A stretch of 64,000 bases of DNA from Dyella sedimenti (GCF_022760995.1 NZ_JAKWJO010000005.1:248001-312000), one strand, 5' to 3'; positions 51,366 through 60,778 are shown, numbered from the stretch's first letter. The notes: generated from the sequence alone by a model not told the origin. Program-made: numbers and translations.

Positions 51366-53212
51366 GGCCGCCTCTGCGCAAAGCTCTCCGCCAGGTCGGA
51401 CGACGGCAGGGTGAAATGGAAACGGGCGCCCTGGCCCGGCTGGGCATCGGCCCACACCCGGCCGCCGTGGCGCGTAATGATACGCCGCACGTTGGCCAGG
51501 CCGATGCCGTTGCCCGGGAATTCCGAGGCGCGGTGCAGGCGCTGGAACACGCCGAACAGCTTGCCGGCGTATTGCATGTCGAAACCCGCGCCGTTGTCGC
51601 TCACCACGAACTCGTAGCTGCCGTCGCGGTGGCGCTGCACGTCCACGTCGATGCGCGCCACCTCGCACTTGCCGGTGTACTTGACCGCATTGCCCAGCAG
51701 GTTCTGCCACACCGTGCGCAGCATGTTCTCGTCGCCGATGACGATGGGCAGCGGCGCGATCGACCACACGATGTGGCGGCCGTGCGCGTCGGTCTCGGCC
51801 AGCGCGCGCGCCTCGTCGGCCAGCGACTGCATGTCCACCGGCTGCAGCCGCAGCGCGCCGCGGCCCAGGCGCGAGAACACCAACAGGTCCTCGATCAGCA
51901 ACGCCATGCGGCGGGCGGCGTCGTTGATGACCTCGATGTAGTGGCGGGTGCGCTCGTCGGCGCCCTCGCCCAGGTGCTGCTGCAGCTTGCTGGCGAAGCC
52001 GCTGATGTGGCGCAGCGGCGCGCGCAGGTCGTGCGATACCGAATAGCTGAAGGCTTCCAGCTCGCGGTTGACGTCGGAGACCTGCTCGATCTTGCCTTCC
52101 AGCTGGCGGTTGAGTTCCTTCACCTGCTGCTCGACCAGGGCGCGCGCGGTGACGTCGCTGAGCGTGAGCAGCAGCACCGGGTCGCCGCCGCCGTCCTGCT
52201 CCAGCCGCCGCGCGTTGATTACCACGTGGCGGTCCACGCCATCGACGGTGCGCTGGATCAACTCGTAGTCCCACAGCTCGCGGTCCAGCAGCAGCACGTC
52301 GTTGAGGCGCTGCAGCAGGGCGCTGTCGCTCCAGGCGCCGTCGCCGATCTCGGTCAGCGGCGTGGACTGGCGGAAGTCCGGCGGCAGGCCGTACAGCTCG
52401 CCGAAGGCGGCGTTGACCAGCAGCGTGCCGAGGTTGGCGTCGAGCAGCGCGATCGGTTCGCGCACGGCCTGCACGATCAGCTGCGAGCGCTGCACCGCCT
52501 GGCCCTCGCGCACCTCGGCGCGCAGCCGCCGGCTGATCTGCCGCTCGGACACGATCACCACGATGGCCAGCAGCAGCACCTGCGCGATGGCGGTGATGCT
52601 CAGCGCCAGGCTGCTGTTGAACGATTCGCGGTGCGCCTCGTCCTGCCGGTTGGCCAGCACGGCGTTCTCGTTGCGCACGATGCCGTCGATCAGGTCGTCC
52701 ATCTTGAACAGCATGCCGGAATCGCGCATGGCGTCGGCCGCGCCGGCGTGGTCGCCGCGGTCGTAGCGCTCGATGGCCTGCCCGCTCAGCGCCAGGCGAC
52801 CGCTGACCATGGAACTGAGCGAACCGATCAGCGCCTGCTGGTCGGGGCTGTCGCGGGTCATCTCGCGCAGCTGGGCGAGCAGCCCGGGCACCTCGTGTCC
52901 GGCGCGCTCGGCCCGCAGGCGCACCTGGGGGTCGGCATCGCCATGGATCAGCCGGTAGATCGCCCCCTCGCTGTCGCGCGTCACATAGGCGATGCGGTAG
53001 GTCAGCGACTTGACCTCGGATGAGCGGGTGACGCGCTCGCTGGCGTGGATGGCCTGGCTGGACCCGGAGCGGGTGACCATGTACGGCAAGGCCACGATCA
53101 CCAGCACCGCCGCCAGCAGGCCGCCCAGCCGCCAGCGCAGCGCCATGCGGTCCCGCAAGGCCGGCCGAAGGGTCGACGCCAATTTCCAGGAGGAGCGCAA
53201 CATGTCAGGCAT
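51362..53212 (-). CDS. Membrane histidine kinase with CHASE3-like, PAS and phytochrome-type kinase core
   Basis: About 616 residues. Two membrane segments (about 27-48 and 203-223) enclose a 150-residue all-alpha periplasmic domain with CHASE3 features (YRIAYVTRDSEGAIYRLIHG). A PAS domain follows (about 245-355, LIVQAVREPIALLDANLGTL), then a coiled coil and the kinase: AFSYSVSHDLRAPLRHISGF (His), NMLRTVWQNLLGNAVKYTG, VVSDNGAGFDM, GNGIGLANVRRII. The HisKA region is of the phytochrome-like group, which usually pairs with Rcp1-type receivers, as encoded next. The start is ATG 53212; ATG 53203 is also possible. Stimulus unknown. Confidence 0.85.
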   Translation of the reverse strand: MPDMLRSSWKLASTLRPALRDRMALRWRLGGLLAAVLVIVALPYMVTRSGSSQAIHASERVTRSSEVKSLTYRIAYVTRDSEGAIYRLIHGDADPQVRLRAERAGHEVPGLLAQLREMTRDSPDQQALIGSLSSMVSGRLALSGQAIERYDRGDHAGAADAMRDSGMLFKMDDLIDGIVRNENAVLANRQDEAHRESFNSSLALSITAIAQVLLLAIVVIVSERQISRRLRAEVREGQAVQRSQLIVQAVREPIALLDANLGTLLVNAAFGELYGLPPDFRQSTPLTEIGDGAWSDSALLQRLNDVLLLDRELWDYELIQRTVDGVDRHVVINARRLEQDGGGDPVLLLTLSDVTARALVEQQVKELNRQLEGKIEQVSDVNRELEAFSYSVSHDLRAPLRHISGFASKLQQHLGEGADERTRHYIEVINDAARRMALLIEDLLVFSRLGRGALRLQPVDMQSLADEARALAETDAHGRHIVWSIAPLPIVIGDENMLRTVWQNLLGNAVKYTGKCEVARIDVDVQRHRDGSYEFVVSDNGAGFDMQYAGKLFGVFQRLHRASEFPGNGIGLANVRRIITRHGGRVWADAQPGQGARFHFTLPSSDLAESFAQRRP

Positions 53213-53279
53213 GTTTGCAGAATCCCCCCGGATATTGCCAGCTTCACACGTAGGCGTTTGGATAAGCCTTTAGTCGGTA

Positions 53280-55640
53280 TTACCTTGCCGCGGTCTCGCC
53301 GTACCCGCTCATCGACGATGGCCGCTCGGCCGCCTTCTGGCCCCATGCCCGGTTCGGCTCGGCCTGCATGGTGAAGTGCAGCTCGCCGCCGGCCACGATC
53401 TCGCCGTGGCGCAGGAACACCCGGTCCAGCGGCTTGCCGTTGAGGGTCACCTCGCCCACGTAGGGGTGGGCGTCGTCCAGCGGCGCGGCGCTGACCGTGA
53501 AGGTCTTGCCGTGGGGCAGGTGCAGCGTGGCGCGGGCCACGAACGGCCGGCCGATGGCGTATTCGTCGCTGGCCGGGGTGACCGGGTAGAAGCCCAGCGC
53601 GGTGAAGATGTACCAGGCCGACATCTGGCCCAGGTCATCGTTGCCGGCCAACCCGTCGGGCCGGTTGGCGTACTGGCTGTCCATGATCTGCTTGAGCCGC
53701 TTCTGGGTCTGCCAGGGCGCGCCGGCGTAGTCGTACAGGTAGGCCAGGTGGTGGCTGGGCTCGTTGCCGTGGGCGTACCAGCCGATCAGGCCGGTGATGT
53801 CCTCGACGTTGGCGAAGTGCGAGGGATCCACCTTGGCCTCGAACACGCTGTCGAGCTTGGCCACGAAGCGCGCGTCGCCGCCCATCGCCTTGACCAGGCC
53901 GGCCACGTCCTGCGGCACGTACCAGGAATACTGCCAGGCGTTGCCCTCGGTGTAGTCGCTGCCGTAGCCGGCCGCGTCCGGGTTGAACGGTTCGCGGAAG
54001 GCGCCGTCGCTCTTGCGCGCGCGCATGAAGCCGGTCTTGGGGTCGTAGGCGTTGCGCCAGTTGCCGGCGCGCTTGTCGAAAGCGGCGGCGACGTCCTTGC
54101 GGCCCATGGCCTTGGCCATCTGCGCCAGCGACCAGTCGTCGTAGGCGTATTCCAGGGTCTTGGAGGCGGCCTCCGGTTCCTTGTCGATCGGCACGTAGCC
54201 GAGCTTCATGTAGTCGCCCAGGTCGCCGTAGGGCGCGTAGGTGGCGCTGGCCACCATAGCCTTGAGCGCCGCGTCGGTGTCGAAACCGCGCACGCCCTTG
54301 ACGTAGGCATCGGCGATCACCGGCACCGCGTGGTAGCCGATCATGCACCAGGTCTCCAGGCCCTGGTACGCCCACACCGGCAGGATGCCGAACGGGCTGG
54401 TCTCGCGCGCGGCGATCAGCGAACGGATGAAGTCGGTGCTGCGCTCGGGGTCGAGCAGGGCCATCAGCGGCTGCTGGGCGCGGTAGACGTCCCACAGCGA
54501 CCAGGTGGAGTGGAAGGCGAACTTGCCGTTCTTGTCCACCGCCTGGTGCACGGCGCCGTCGGGGCCGCGGAACTCGCCGTTGACGTCCATGCTCAGCGTC
54601 GGCGACAGCATGGCGTGGTAGAGCGAGGTGTAGAAGCCCACCCGCTGCTCCCTGGAGCCTTCCACGTCGATCGCGGCCAGCGCCTTGTCCCAGTCGGCGC
54701 GCGCCTCGGCGCGGCGGGCGTCGAAGTCCCAGCCCTGGCCCTCGGCGTCGAGGTTGGCCACCGCGTTGGCCTCGCTCACCGGCGAGATCGCCACCTTCAC
54801 CACCAGCGGCGCCTTGAGCGCGCCGAAGTCGAACACGCCGACCAGGGCGCGGCCCTTCTGCTCGTCGTGATCCTGCGGCTGGTAGCCCGGGCCTTTGAAG
54901 CCCTTGTAGGGGATGTCCGTCTCGCGGTTGTACAGGCTGCGCGACTGCAGCGGCTGCGAGAAGCGCAGGGCGAAGCACAGCTCGCGGCCCGGCGCCCAGC
55001 CGCGCGTGGTGCGGCAGCCGGTGACGGTGCCGTCCTCGCGCACGCGCAGGCTGGACCACAACACCTTGCCGGCGTAGTCGTAGATGCTGGGGCGCAGGTC
55101 CAGCAGCAGGTGAGCCGGCTGGCCGGCGGGGAAGGCATAGCGGTGCCAGCCCACGCGGCGCCCGGCGGTCAGCTCGGCGCGCACGCCATAGTCGGCCAGG
55201 GTCACCGCGTAGTAGCCCGCCTGCACCACCTCGCTGTCATGGCTGAAGCGCGAACGGTAGCCGCTGCCCGGCGTGGCCGGGTCGCCCGGCTCCAGGCGCA
55301 CCTCGCCGGCGATGGGCATCACCAGCACGTCGCCCAGGTCGGAGTGGCCGGAGCCGGAGAAATGGGTATGGGAGAAGCCCAGCAGGCTGCCGTCGCCGTA
55401 CTGGTAGCCGGCCGCGTACTTGTAGGCATGCTTGAAGTCCGGCATGGCCGTGTCCGGCGAGAGCTGGATCATGCCGAACGGCACCGTCGCCCCGGGAAAG
55501 GTATGGCCGTCGCCGCCGGTGCCGATGCGCGGGTCGACGTCGGCCGAATGGCCGTCGGCACGGGCCGACGCGGCAGGGCATAGCGAGATCGCGGCGGCCA
55601 GCAGGCTGGGCAGCCAGGCGCGGGAAAGCAGACGGCTCAT
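53280..55640 (-). CDS. Exported GH92 alpha-mannosidase
   Basis: About 786 residues. Signal peptide (LLSRAWLPSLLAAAISLCPA, cleavage near ARA-DG). The N-terminal beta-sandwich holds DPRIGTGGDGHTFPGATVPFGM, and the (alpha/alpha)6 domain has FHSTWSLWDVYRAQQPL, TLEYAYDDWSLAQMAKAMG, YTEGNAWQYSWYVPQD and the catalytic GNDDLGQMSAWYIFTALGFY. These are the main GH92 hallmarks; the enzymes are calcium-dependent inverting exo-alpha-mannosidases that trim N-glycans or fungal mannan. Linkage specificity is unknown. The start is the ATG at 55640, with GGGGGA upstream. It is divergent from a LacI gene, and an operator lies in its leader. Confidence 0.95.
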   Translation of the reverse strand: MSRLLSRAWLPSLLAAAISLCPAASARADGHSADVDPRIGTGGDGHTFPGATVPFGMIQLSPDTAMPDFKHAYKYAAGYQYGDGSLLGFSHTHFSGSGHSDLGDVLVMPIAGEVRLEPGDPATPGSGYRSRFSHDSEVVQAGYYAVTLADYGVRAELTAGRRVGWHRYAFPAGQPAHLLLDLRPSIYDYAGKVLWSSLRVREDGTVTGCRTTRGWAPGRELCFALRFSQPLQSRSLYNRETDIPYKGFKGPGYQPQDHDEQKGRALVGVFDFGALKAPLVVKVAISPVSEANAVANLDAEGQGWDFDARRAEARADWDKALAAIDVEGSREQRVGFYTSLYHAMLSPTLSMDVNGEFRGPDGAVHQAVDKNGKFAFHSTWSLWDVYRAQQPLMALLDPERSTDFIRSLIAARETSPFGILPVWAYQGLETWCMIGYHAVPVIADAYVKGVRGFDTDAALKAMVASATYAPYGDLGDYMKLGYVPIDKEPEAASKTLEYAYDDWSLAQMAKAMGRKDVAAAFDKRAGNWRNAYDPKTGFMRARKSDGAFREPFNPDAAGYGSDYTEGNAWQYSWYVPQDVAGLVKAMGGDARFVAKLDSVFEAKVDPSHFANVEDITGLIGWYAHGNEPSHHLAYLYDYAGAPWQTQKRLKQIMDSQYANRPDGLAGNDDLGQMSAWYIFTALGFYPVTPASDEYAIGRPFVARATLHLPHGKTFTVSAAPLDDAHPYVGEVTLNGKPLDRVFLRHGEIVAGGELHFTMQAEPNRAWGQKAAERPSSMSGYGETAAR

Positions 55641-55657
55641 GGGGTCCCCCAAGTGAT

Positions 55658-55671
55658 TTGAATCGTTCTAA
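55658..55671. promoter_or_regulatory. LacI-type operator at the GH92 side
   Basis: ttgaatcgttctaa, an imperfect palindrome with a central CG, 17 bases upstream of the GH92 start codon. It closely matches the second site at 55762-55775. Confidence 0.65.
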
Positions 55672-55761
55672 TAACATCCACGCTAGCACCCTGCCAGTGC
55701 CGGACGCATGCTGCGCCGCGGCATCGATTCTGGTTCCGTTCGGAGGCTCGCGCGGTTACCT

Positions 55762-55775
55762 TTGGATCGTTCCAA
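55762..55775. promoter_or_regulatory. LacI-type operator at the regulator side
   Basis: ttggatcgttccaa, palindromic apart from two positions beside the central CG, 16 bases upstream of the lacI ATG. With the first site (104 bases away, centre to centre) it could support looping repression of both divergent units. Confidence 0.7.
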
Positions 55776-55791
55776 GTCACCCAGGCCCGCG

Positions 55792-56838
55792 ATGGAAAGC
55801 CAGACCCCGGTCGGTCGCAAGATCACGCTCAACGACATCGCCGCCGGCTGCGGCGTATCGCGTGCCACCGTTTCATTGGTGTTGCGCGGCAGCCCACTGG
55901 TCAACAAGCTCACCCGCGCCCGCGTGGAGGAGGAGCTGCGCCGCCAAGGTTACGTCTACAACCGGGCCGCCGCCAACCTGCGCCGCCGCACCTCATCCAG
56001 CGTGGCGCTGGTGGTCAACGAGCTGGCCAACCCGTTCTTCGCGGAATTCGCCGCCGGGGTGGACGAGGCGCTGGGCGAGGCCGGCTTCGTCACCCTGCTG
56101 GGCAATACCGGCGAATCGGTCGGGCGCGAACAGGCGGTGCTGCAGTCGCTGATCGAGCACGGCCCCGGCGGCATCATCCTGTCGCCCGCCGAGGGCAGCG
56201 AGGCGCACGCGGTGCTGGCCACGGTGGGCGCGCACACGCCGGTGGTGCTGTTCAACCGCGAGCTGGGCGGCACCCTGCCCGAGTACGCCCACTGGGACCG
56301 CCTGATGCTGGACAACCAGCGCGGCGCGCGCCTGGCCACCGAGCACCTGATCGCGCGCGGCCACCGCCGCATCGCCTTCTTCGGCAGCCACGACGACTCC
56401 AGCTCCTGCCGCGAGCGCCACGCCGGCTACCTGCAGGCGATGCAGGCGGCGGGGCTGCCGGTCGAGCCGCACTGGCGGGTGGAGTGCGCGCTCACCCGCG
56501 TGGACGCGGCGCGCGCCGCGCACGCCCTGTTCGAGGGCGGCGCCGCACCCACCGCCGCGGTCTGCTACAACGACGTGGCGGCGCTGGGCCTGATGCTGGG
56601 CCTCAACCAGCGCGGCGTGCGGCCCGGACACGATTTTGCCATCACCGGCTTCGACGATATCGCCGAGGCCGCCATGAGCACGCCCTCGCTCTCCACGCTG
56701 TCGACCGCGCCGCGCCTGCGTGGCCGCCAGGCGGCGGAACTCCTGCTCGCCCGCCTGCGCGACCCGCAGGCGCAGGCGGGCACCGTCATCGCGCCGGTGG
56801 AACTGGTCGTGCGCGAAAGCAGCTGTCCCCTCTCCTGA
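55792..56838 (+). CDS. LacI-family regulator of the mannoside locus
   Basis: About 348 residues. HTH ITLNDIAAGCGVSRATVSLV with the hinge RAAANLRRRTSS. The effector domain has LVVNELANPFFAEFAAGVDE, RGHRRIAFFGSHDDSSSCRE, AVCYNDVAALGLMLGLNQRG and AITGFDDIAEAAMSTPSLST. The start is the ATG at 55792; the frame is open upstream but crosses an operator. It is the first gene of the lacI-transporter-kinase-isomerase unit and divergent from GH92, so it most likely represses the locus until mannose or a derivative binds. Confidence 0.92.
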   Translation: MESQTPVGRKITLNDIAAGCGVSRATVSLVLRGSPLVNKLTRARVEEELRRQGYVYNRAAANLRRRTSSSVALVVNELANPFFAEFAAGVDEALGEAGFVTLLGNTGESVGREQAVLQSLIEHGPGGIILSPAEGSEAHAVLATVGAHTPVVLFNRELGGTLPEYAHWDRLMLDNQRGARLATEHLIARGHRRIAFFGSHDDSSSCRERHAGYLQAMQAAGLPVEPHWRVECALTRVDAARAAHALFEGGAAPTAAVCYNDVAALGLMLGLNQRGVRPGHDFAITGFDDIAEAAMSTPSLSTLSTAPRLRGRQAAELLLARLRDPQAQAGTVIAPVELVVRESSCPLS

Positions 56839-56852
56839 CACCGGAGCCACGC

Positions 56853-58565
56853 ATGGCTTTTGCAGCACCACCACCGCAGTCGGCGGCCACCTCGCCGGCT
56901 TCCGGCACCACGCGCTACACCGACTATCCGATGGCGATGTCGGTGGTCACCACGATCTTCTTCATGTGGGGCTTCCTGACCGTCCTCAACGACATCCTGA
57001 TCCCGCACCTCAAGACAGTGTTCGAGCTGAACTACGCACGCGCGATGCTGGTGCAGTTCACTTTCTTCGGCGCCTACTTCCTGATGTCGCTGCCGGCCGG
57101 CCGACTGGTCGCCGCGCTGGGCTACAAGAAGGGCATCGTGGCGGGCCTGGCCATCGCGGCGGTGGGCGCATTCGGCTTCTGGCCGGCGGCGGCGCTGCAT
57201 TCGTATGCCGCGTTCCTCGCCGCGCTGTTCGTGCTCGCCACCGGCATCACCGTGCTGCAGGTGGCGGCCAATGCCTACGTCGCCTTGCTGGGACCGGAGC
57301 GCACCAGCTCCAGCCGCCTCACCCTGGCACAGGCGATGAATTCGCTGGGCACCACGCTGGGGCCGTGGTTCGGCGGCCTGCTGATCCTTTCCGCCGTGGG
57401 CACGGCGAGCATTCCGGACGACCTGCGCAAGGCGCCGGAAACGGTGCAACTGGTGCAGGCGCTCAATGGCGGCGCGCCGGCGCAGGCCGTCGAAGCCCTG
57501 CGGCAGGCGCCGGCCGACCGCGTGGTGGCCGCGCTGAACGATGCCGCCGCCACCGCGCTGGACCGCCTGCCCGCCGACGCCATCGCCGGCAGCCTCGGCC
57601 AGCTCTCGCCCGCGCAGTTGGCCGACGTGCTCGACAAGCTGCCCGGCGCGACATTGCTCGCCACGCTGGCGGCGCAGTCGCCGCCGCAGCTGGCCGCGCT
57701 GCCCACCGACCGCCTGGCCGGCGCGCTGGACAAGCTCACCGCCTCGCGCCTGGATGCCGCGCAGTCGGCGCAGCTGGCCGCCATCCGCGCCGGACTGGCG
57801 CCGGAGACGGCGCAGCAGCTGCAGGCCTACCGGCAGAAGCAGGCCGAGCTGGTGCAGAAGCCCTACCTGGGCCTGGGCGTGGTGCTGTTGCTGCTGGCCG
57901 CGGGCGTATGGCTGTTCCAGTTGCCCGCGCTCACCGAGACCACCGAGCAGGCCGATCCCACCCACCACACGCTGATGGATGCGCTGCGCCACCGCCACGT
58001 GTTCTTCGGCGTGCTGGCAATCTTCTTTTACGTGGGCGCCGAGGTCTCCATCGGCAGCTTCCTGGTGAACTACCTGTCGCTGCCGGAGATCGGCCACATG
58101 AGCGAGCAGCAGGCCTCGCACTACGTGTCGCTGTACTGGGGCGGCGCGATGGTCGGCCGCCTGGCCGGCTCCGCGCTGCTGGTATGGATCAACCCGCGCA
58201 AGCTGCTGGCCGCGTTCGCCACCGTCGCCGGCCTGCTGGTGCTGACCACCATGCTCACCCATGGCCAGGTGGCGATGGTGGCGGTGATCGCCATCGGCCT
58301 GTTCAACTCCATCATGTTCCCCACCATCTTCTCGCTCGGCATCGAGCGCATGGGGCCGCTCACCGGCAAGGCGTCGAGCCTGCTGATCATGGCCATCGTC
58401 GGCGGCGCGCTGCTGCCGCTGGCGCAAGGCATCATCGCCGACCACGTAGGCATCCAGCACGCCTTCGTGCTGCCGCTGCTGTGCTACGGCTACATCGTCT
58501 TCTACGGCCTGCGCGGCTCGCTGATTCCCGGCGCCGCGCCCGCCGCCACTCCCGAGAGCGCTTGA
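56853..58565 (+). CDS. FucP/GluP-type sugar:proton symporter with a large periplasmic insertion
   Basis: 570 residues, about 140 more than usual. The membrane part is clearly the fucose/glucose-galactose porter family: MAMSVVTTIFFMWGFLTVLN, GAYFLMSLPAGRLVAALGYK, ANAYVALLGPERTSSSRLTL, NSLGTTLGPWFGGLLILSA, YLGLGVVLLLLAA. Between TM5 and TM6, where the family has a short periplasmic loop, residues about 186-333 form an Ala/Leu/Pro-rich helical domain with four repeats of 20-24 residues starting PADR (220), PADA (240), PGAT (264) and PTDR (284). The locus suggests mannose as substrate. It starts 14 bases after lacI and overlaps the kinase gene by one base. Confidence 0.88.
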   Translation: MAFAAPPPQSAATSPASGTTRYTDYPMAMSVVTTIFFMWGFLTVLNDILIPHLKTVFELNYARAMLVQFTFFGAYFLMSLPAGRLVAALGYKKGIVAGLAIAAVGAFGFWPAAALHSYAAFLAALFVLATGITVLQVAANAYVALLGPERTSSSRLTLAQAMNSLGTTLGPWFGGLLILSAVGTASIPDDLRKAPETVQLVQALNGGAPAQAVEALRQAPADRVVAALNDAAATALDRLPADAIAGSLGQLSPAQLADVLDKLPGATLLATLAAQSPPQLAALPTDRLAGALDKLTASRLDAAQSAQLAAIRAGLAPETAQQLQAYRQKQAELVQKPYLGLGVVLLLLAAGVWLFQLPALTETTEQADPTHHTLMDALRHRHVFFGVLAIFFYVGAEVSIGSFLVNYLSLPEIGHMSEQQASHYVSLYWGGAMVGRLAGSALLVWINPRKLLAAFATVAGLLVLTTMLTHGQVAMVAVIAIGLFNSIMFPTIFSLGIERMGPLTGKASSLLIMAIVGGALLPLAQGIIADHVGIQHAFVLPLLCYGYIVFYGLRGSLIPGAAPAATPESA

Positions 58566-59542
58566 TGTCCCGCACCATTCTCTGTTTCGGCGAAGCCCTG
58601 ATCGACTTTCACAGCGAAGGCAGCGACGCGTTCGGCTTTCCACGCAGCTTCGTGCCCTTCGCCGGCGGCGCGCCCGCCAACGTCGCCGTCGCGGTGGCGC
58701 GGCTGGGCGGCCATGCCGCCTTCGCCGGCATGCTGGGCGAGGACCTGTTCGGCGACTTCCTGCTCGACAGCCTGCGCCGCGCCGGCGTGGACACCGCAAG
58801 CGTGGCGCGCACTGGCGAGGCCAACACCGCGCTCGCCTTCGTGGCGCTGGACGCGCACGGCGAACGCAGCTTCAGCTTCTACCGTCCCCCCTCGGCCGAC
58901 CTGCTGTTCCGCCCCGAGCATTTCCAGGCGGACAGCTTTCGCGAAGCGTCGGTGTTCCATGTGTGCTCCAACAGCATGACCGAGCCCGCGCTGGCCGAGA
59001 CCACCCGCGAGGGCATGCGCCGCGCCCGCGCGGCCGGCGCGCTGGCAAGTTTCGACCTCAACCTGCGTCCCGCGCTGTGGCCGCGCGGCGTCGACCCGCG
59101 CCCGCTGGTATGGCCCGCGCTGCAACTGGCCGACGTGGTGAAGCTGAGCGCCGAGGAACTGGCCTGGCTCGCGGTGGACGGCGAACAGGCCGTGCTCGAC
59201 CAATTGTGGGAAGGCCATACCCGCCTGCTGGTGGTGACCGACGGCGACAAGTCGCTGCGCTGGTTCCATCCCGACGCGGAGGGCGAGCTGCCGGTGTACG
59301 CGGTGCCCGCGGTGGACACCACGGCGGCCGGCGACGCCTTCGTGGGTGGCCTGCTGCTGCAACTGGGCACGCTCGATGCCGCGCCCGACCGGCTCGACCG
59401 CCTGGTCACCGAACTGCCGCGCCTGCACGCCACGCTGCGTTTCGCCGCCGCCTGCGGCGCGCTCACCGTCACCCGCCAGGGCTCGTTCACCGCCATGCCG
59501 GACGAGGCCGAGGTACTGAACTTCATGGAGACCTACGCATGA
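58565..59542 (+). CDS. PfkB-family sugar kinase (probable fructokinase)
   Basis: 325 residues. Ribokinase-fold signatures: ILCFGEALIDFH, FVPFAGGAPANVAVAVARLG (PfkB signature 1), GMLGEDLFGDFLLDSLRRAGV and the ATP/anion-hole loop VDTTAAGDAFVGGLL (DTxGAGD with Ala for Gly). It should phosphorylate fructose made by the isomerase encoded next to fructose-6-phosphate. Substrate comes from context: isomerase next door and mannose locus. It overlaps its neighbours by one base upstream (TGATG) and four downstream (ATGA). Confidence 0.9.
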   Translation: MSRTILCFGEALIDFHSEGSDAFGFPRSFVPFAGGAPANVAVAVARLGGHAAFAGMLGEDLFGDFLLDSLRRAGVDTASVARTGEANTALAFVALDAHGERSFSFYRPPSADLLFRPEHFQADSFREASVFHVCSNSMTEPALAETTREGMRRARAAGALASFDLNLRPALWPRGVDPRPLVWPALQLADVVKLSAEELAWLAVDGEQAVLDQLWEGHTRLLVVTDGDKSLRWFHPDAEGELPVYAVPAVDTTAAGDAFVGGLLLQLGTLDAAPDRLDRLVTELPRLHATLRFAAACGALTVTRQGSFTAMPDEAEVLNFMETYA

Positions 59543-60747
59543 CCACGCCCGATTTCCGCAGCGAGGCGTTCCTGCGCGAGCACATCGCGCAGACGATGGC
59601 GTTCTACCACCCACGCGCCATCGACCCGCAGGGCGGCTTCTTCCACTACTTCAAGGACGACGGCACTGTCTACGACCGCAGCCACCGCCACCTGGTGAGC
59701 AGCACGCGCTTCGTCTTCAACTACGCGATGGCGTACAACGAGTTCGGCAACCCCGAGTACCTCGACGCCGTGCATCACGGCCTGCGCTACCTGCGCGAGG
59801 TGCACCGCAACCCCGCCACCGGCGGCTACGCGTGGACCATCCGCGACGGCAAGCCGGAGGACACCACCTACCACGCCTACGGCGTCGCCTTCGTGCTGCT
59901 CGCCTACGCCACCGCGAAGAAAGCCGGCGTGCACGAGGCCGAGGCGTGGATGGACGAGACCTGGGAACTGCTCGAAGCCCGCTACTGGGACGCCGAGGCC
60001 GGGCTCTACCGCGACGAGGCGAACGACCACTGGCAGTTCACCGGCTACCGCGGCCAGAACGCCAACATGCACATGTGCGAGGCGATGCTCGCCGCCTACC
60101 AGGCCAGCGACGAACCGCGCTACCTGGAGCGCGCGCTCGCCCTCGCCGACCACATGACGCGCCGCCAGGCGGCCAAGGCCGACGGCCTGGTGTGGGAGCA
60201 CTACGACGCCGACTGGAACGTCGACTGGAAATACCACCTGGACGATCCCAAGCACCTGTTCCGCCCGTGGGGTTTCCAGCCCGGCCACCAGACCGAGTGG
60301 GCCAAGCTGCTGCTGATCATGGAGCCGCTGCTGCTCGAACGCGGCCGCGAGGAGAGCTGGCTGGTGCCCACCGCCAAGCATCTGTTCGACACCGCGCTGG
60401 CGCGCGCCTGGGACGCGGAATACGGCGGCATCTGCTACGGCTTCGCGCCGGACGGCAGCGTGTGCGACGACGACAAGTACTTCTGGGTGCAGGCCGAGTC
60501 ACTGGCCGCCGCCGCGCTGCTGCACGCGCGCACAGGGCTGGCCGAGTACGACGCCTGGTACGGCAAGCTGTGGGCCTACGCGTGGGAGCATTTCATCGAC
60601 CACCGCTACGGCGCGTGGTACCGCATCCTCACCCGCGACAACCGCAAGCTCGACGACGAGAAAAGCCCCGCCGGCAAGACCGACTACCACACCATGGGCG
60701 CCTGCTACGAGGTGATGGCGCTGGTGCGCGAGGGCGGCGTACCCTGA
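59539..60747 (+). CDS. AGE-family sugar isomerase (probable D-mannose isomerase)
   Basis: 402 residues of the N-acylglucosamine 2-epimerase fold, (alpha/alpha)6 barrel. Motifs include DRSHRHLVSSTRFVFNYAMA, GYRGQNANMHMCEAMLAAY, WGFQPGHQTEWAKLLLIM (catalytic His) and DDKYFWVQAESLAAAALLHA, close to D-mannose isomerase and YihS. It interconverts mannose and fructose. Sulfoquinovose or cellobiose/mannobiose epimerase activity is possible in this family but fits the locus less well. No signal peptide, cytoplasmic. The last gene of the mannoside unit. Confidence 0.9.
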   Translation: MTTPDFRSEAFLREHIAQTMAFYHPRAIDPQGGFFHYFKDDGTVYDRSHRHLVSSTRFVFNYAMAYNEFGNPEYLDAVHHGLRYLREVHRNPATGGYAWTIRDGKPEDTTYHAYGVAFVLLAYATAKKAGVHEAEAWMDETWELLEARYWDAEAGLYRDEANDHWQFTGYRGQNANMHMCEAMLAAYQASDEPRYLERALALADHMTRRQAAKADGLVWEHYDADWNVDWKYHLDDPKHLFRPWGFQPGHQTEWAKLLLIMEPLLLERGREESWLVPTAKHLFDTALARAWDAEYGGICYGFAPDGSVCDDDKYFWVQAESLAAAALLHARTGLAEYDAWYGKLWAYAWEHFIDHRYGAWYRILTRDNRKLDDEKSPAGKTDYHTMGACYEVMALVREGGVP

Positions 60748-60751
60748 GCTT

Positions 60752-60778
60752 TCACGGCGCCTCTTAACGGCGCCGTGA
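60752..60778. terminator. Hairpin after the mannoside operon
   Basis: Perfect ten-base stem TCACGGCGCC / GGCGCCGTGA with a seven-base loop, four bases after the isomerase stop. No T-run follows (tgtccctg), so it may protect the 3' end rather than terminate on its own. Confidence 0.5.
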
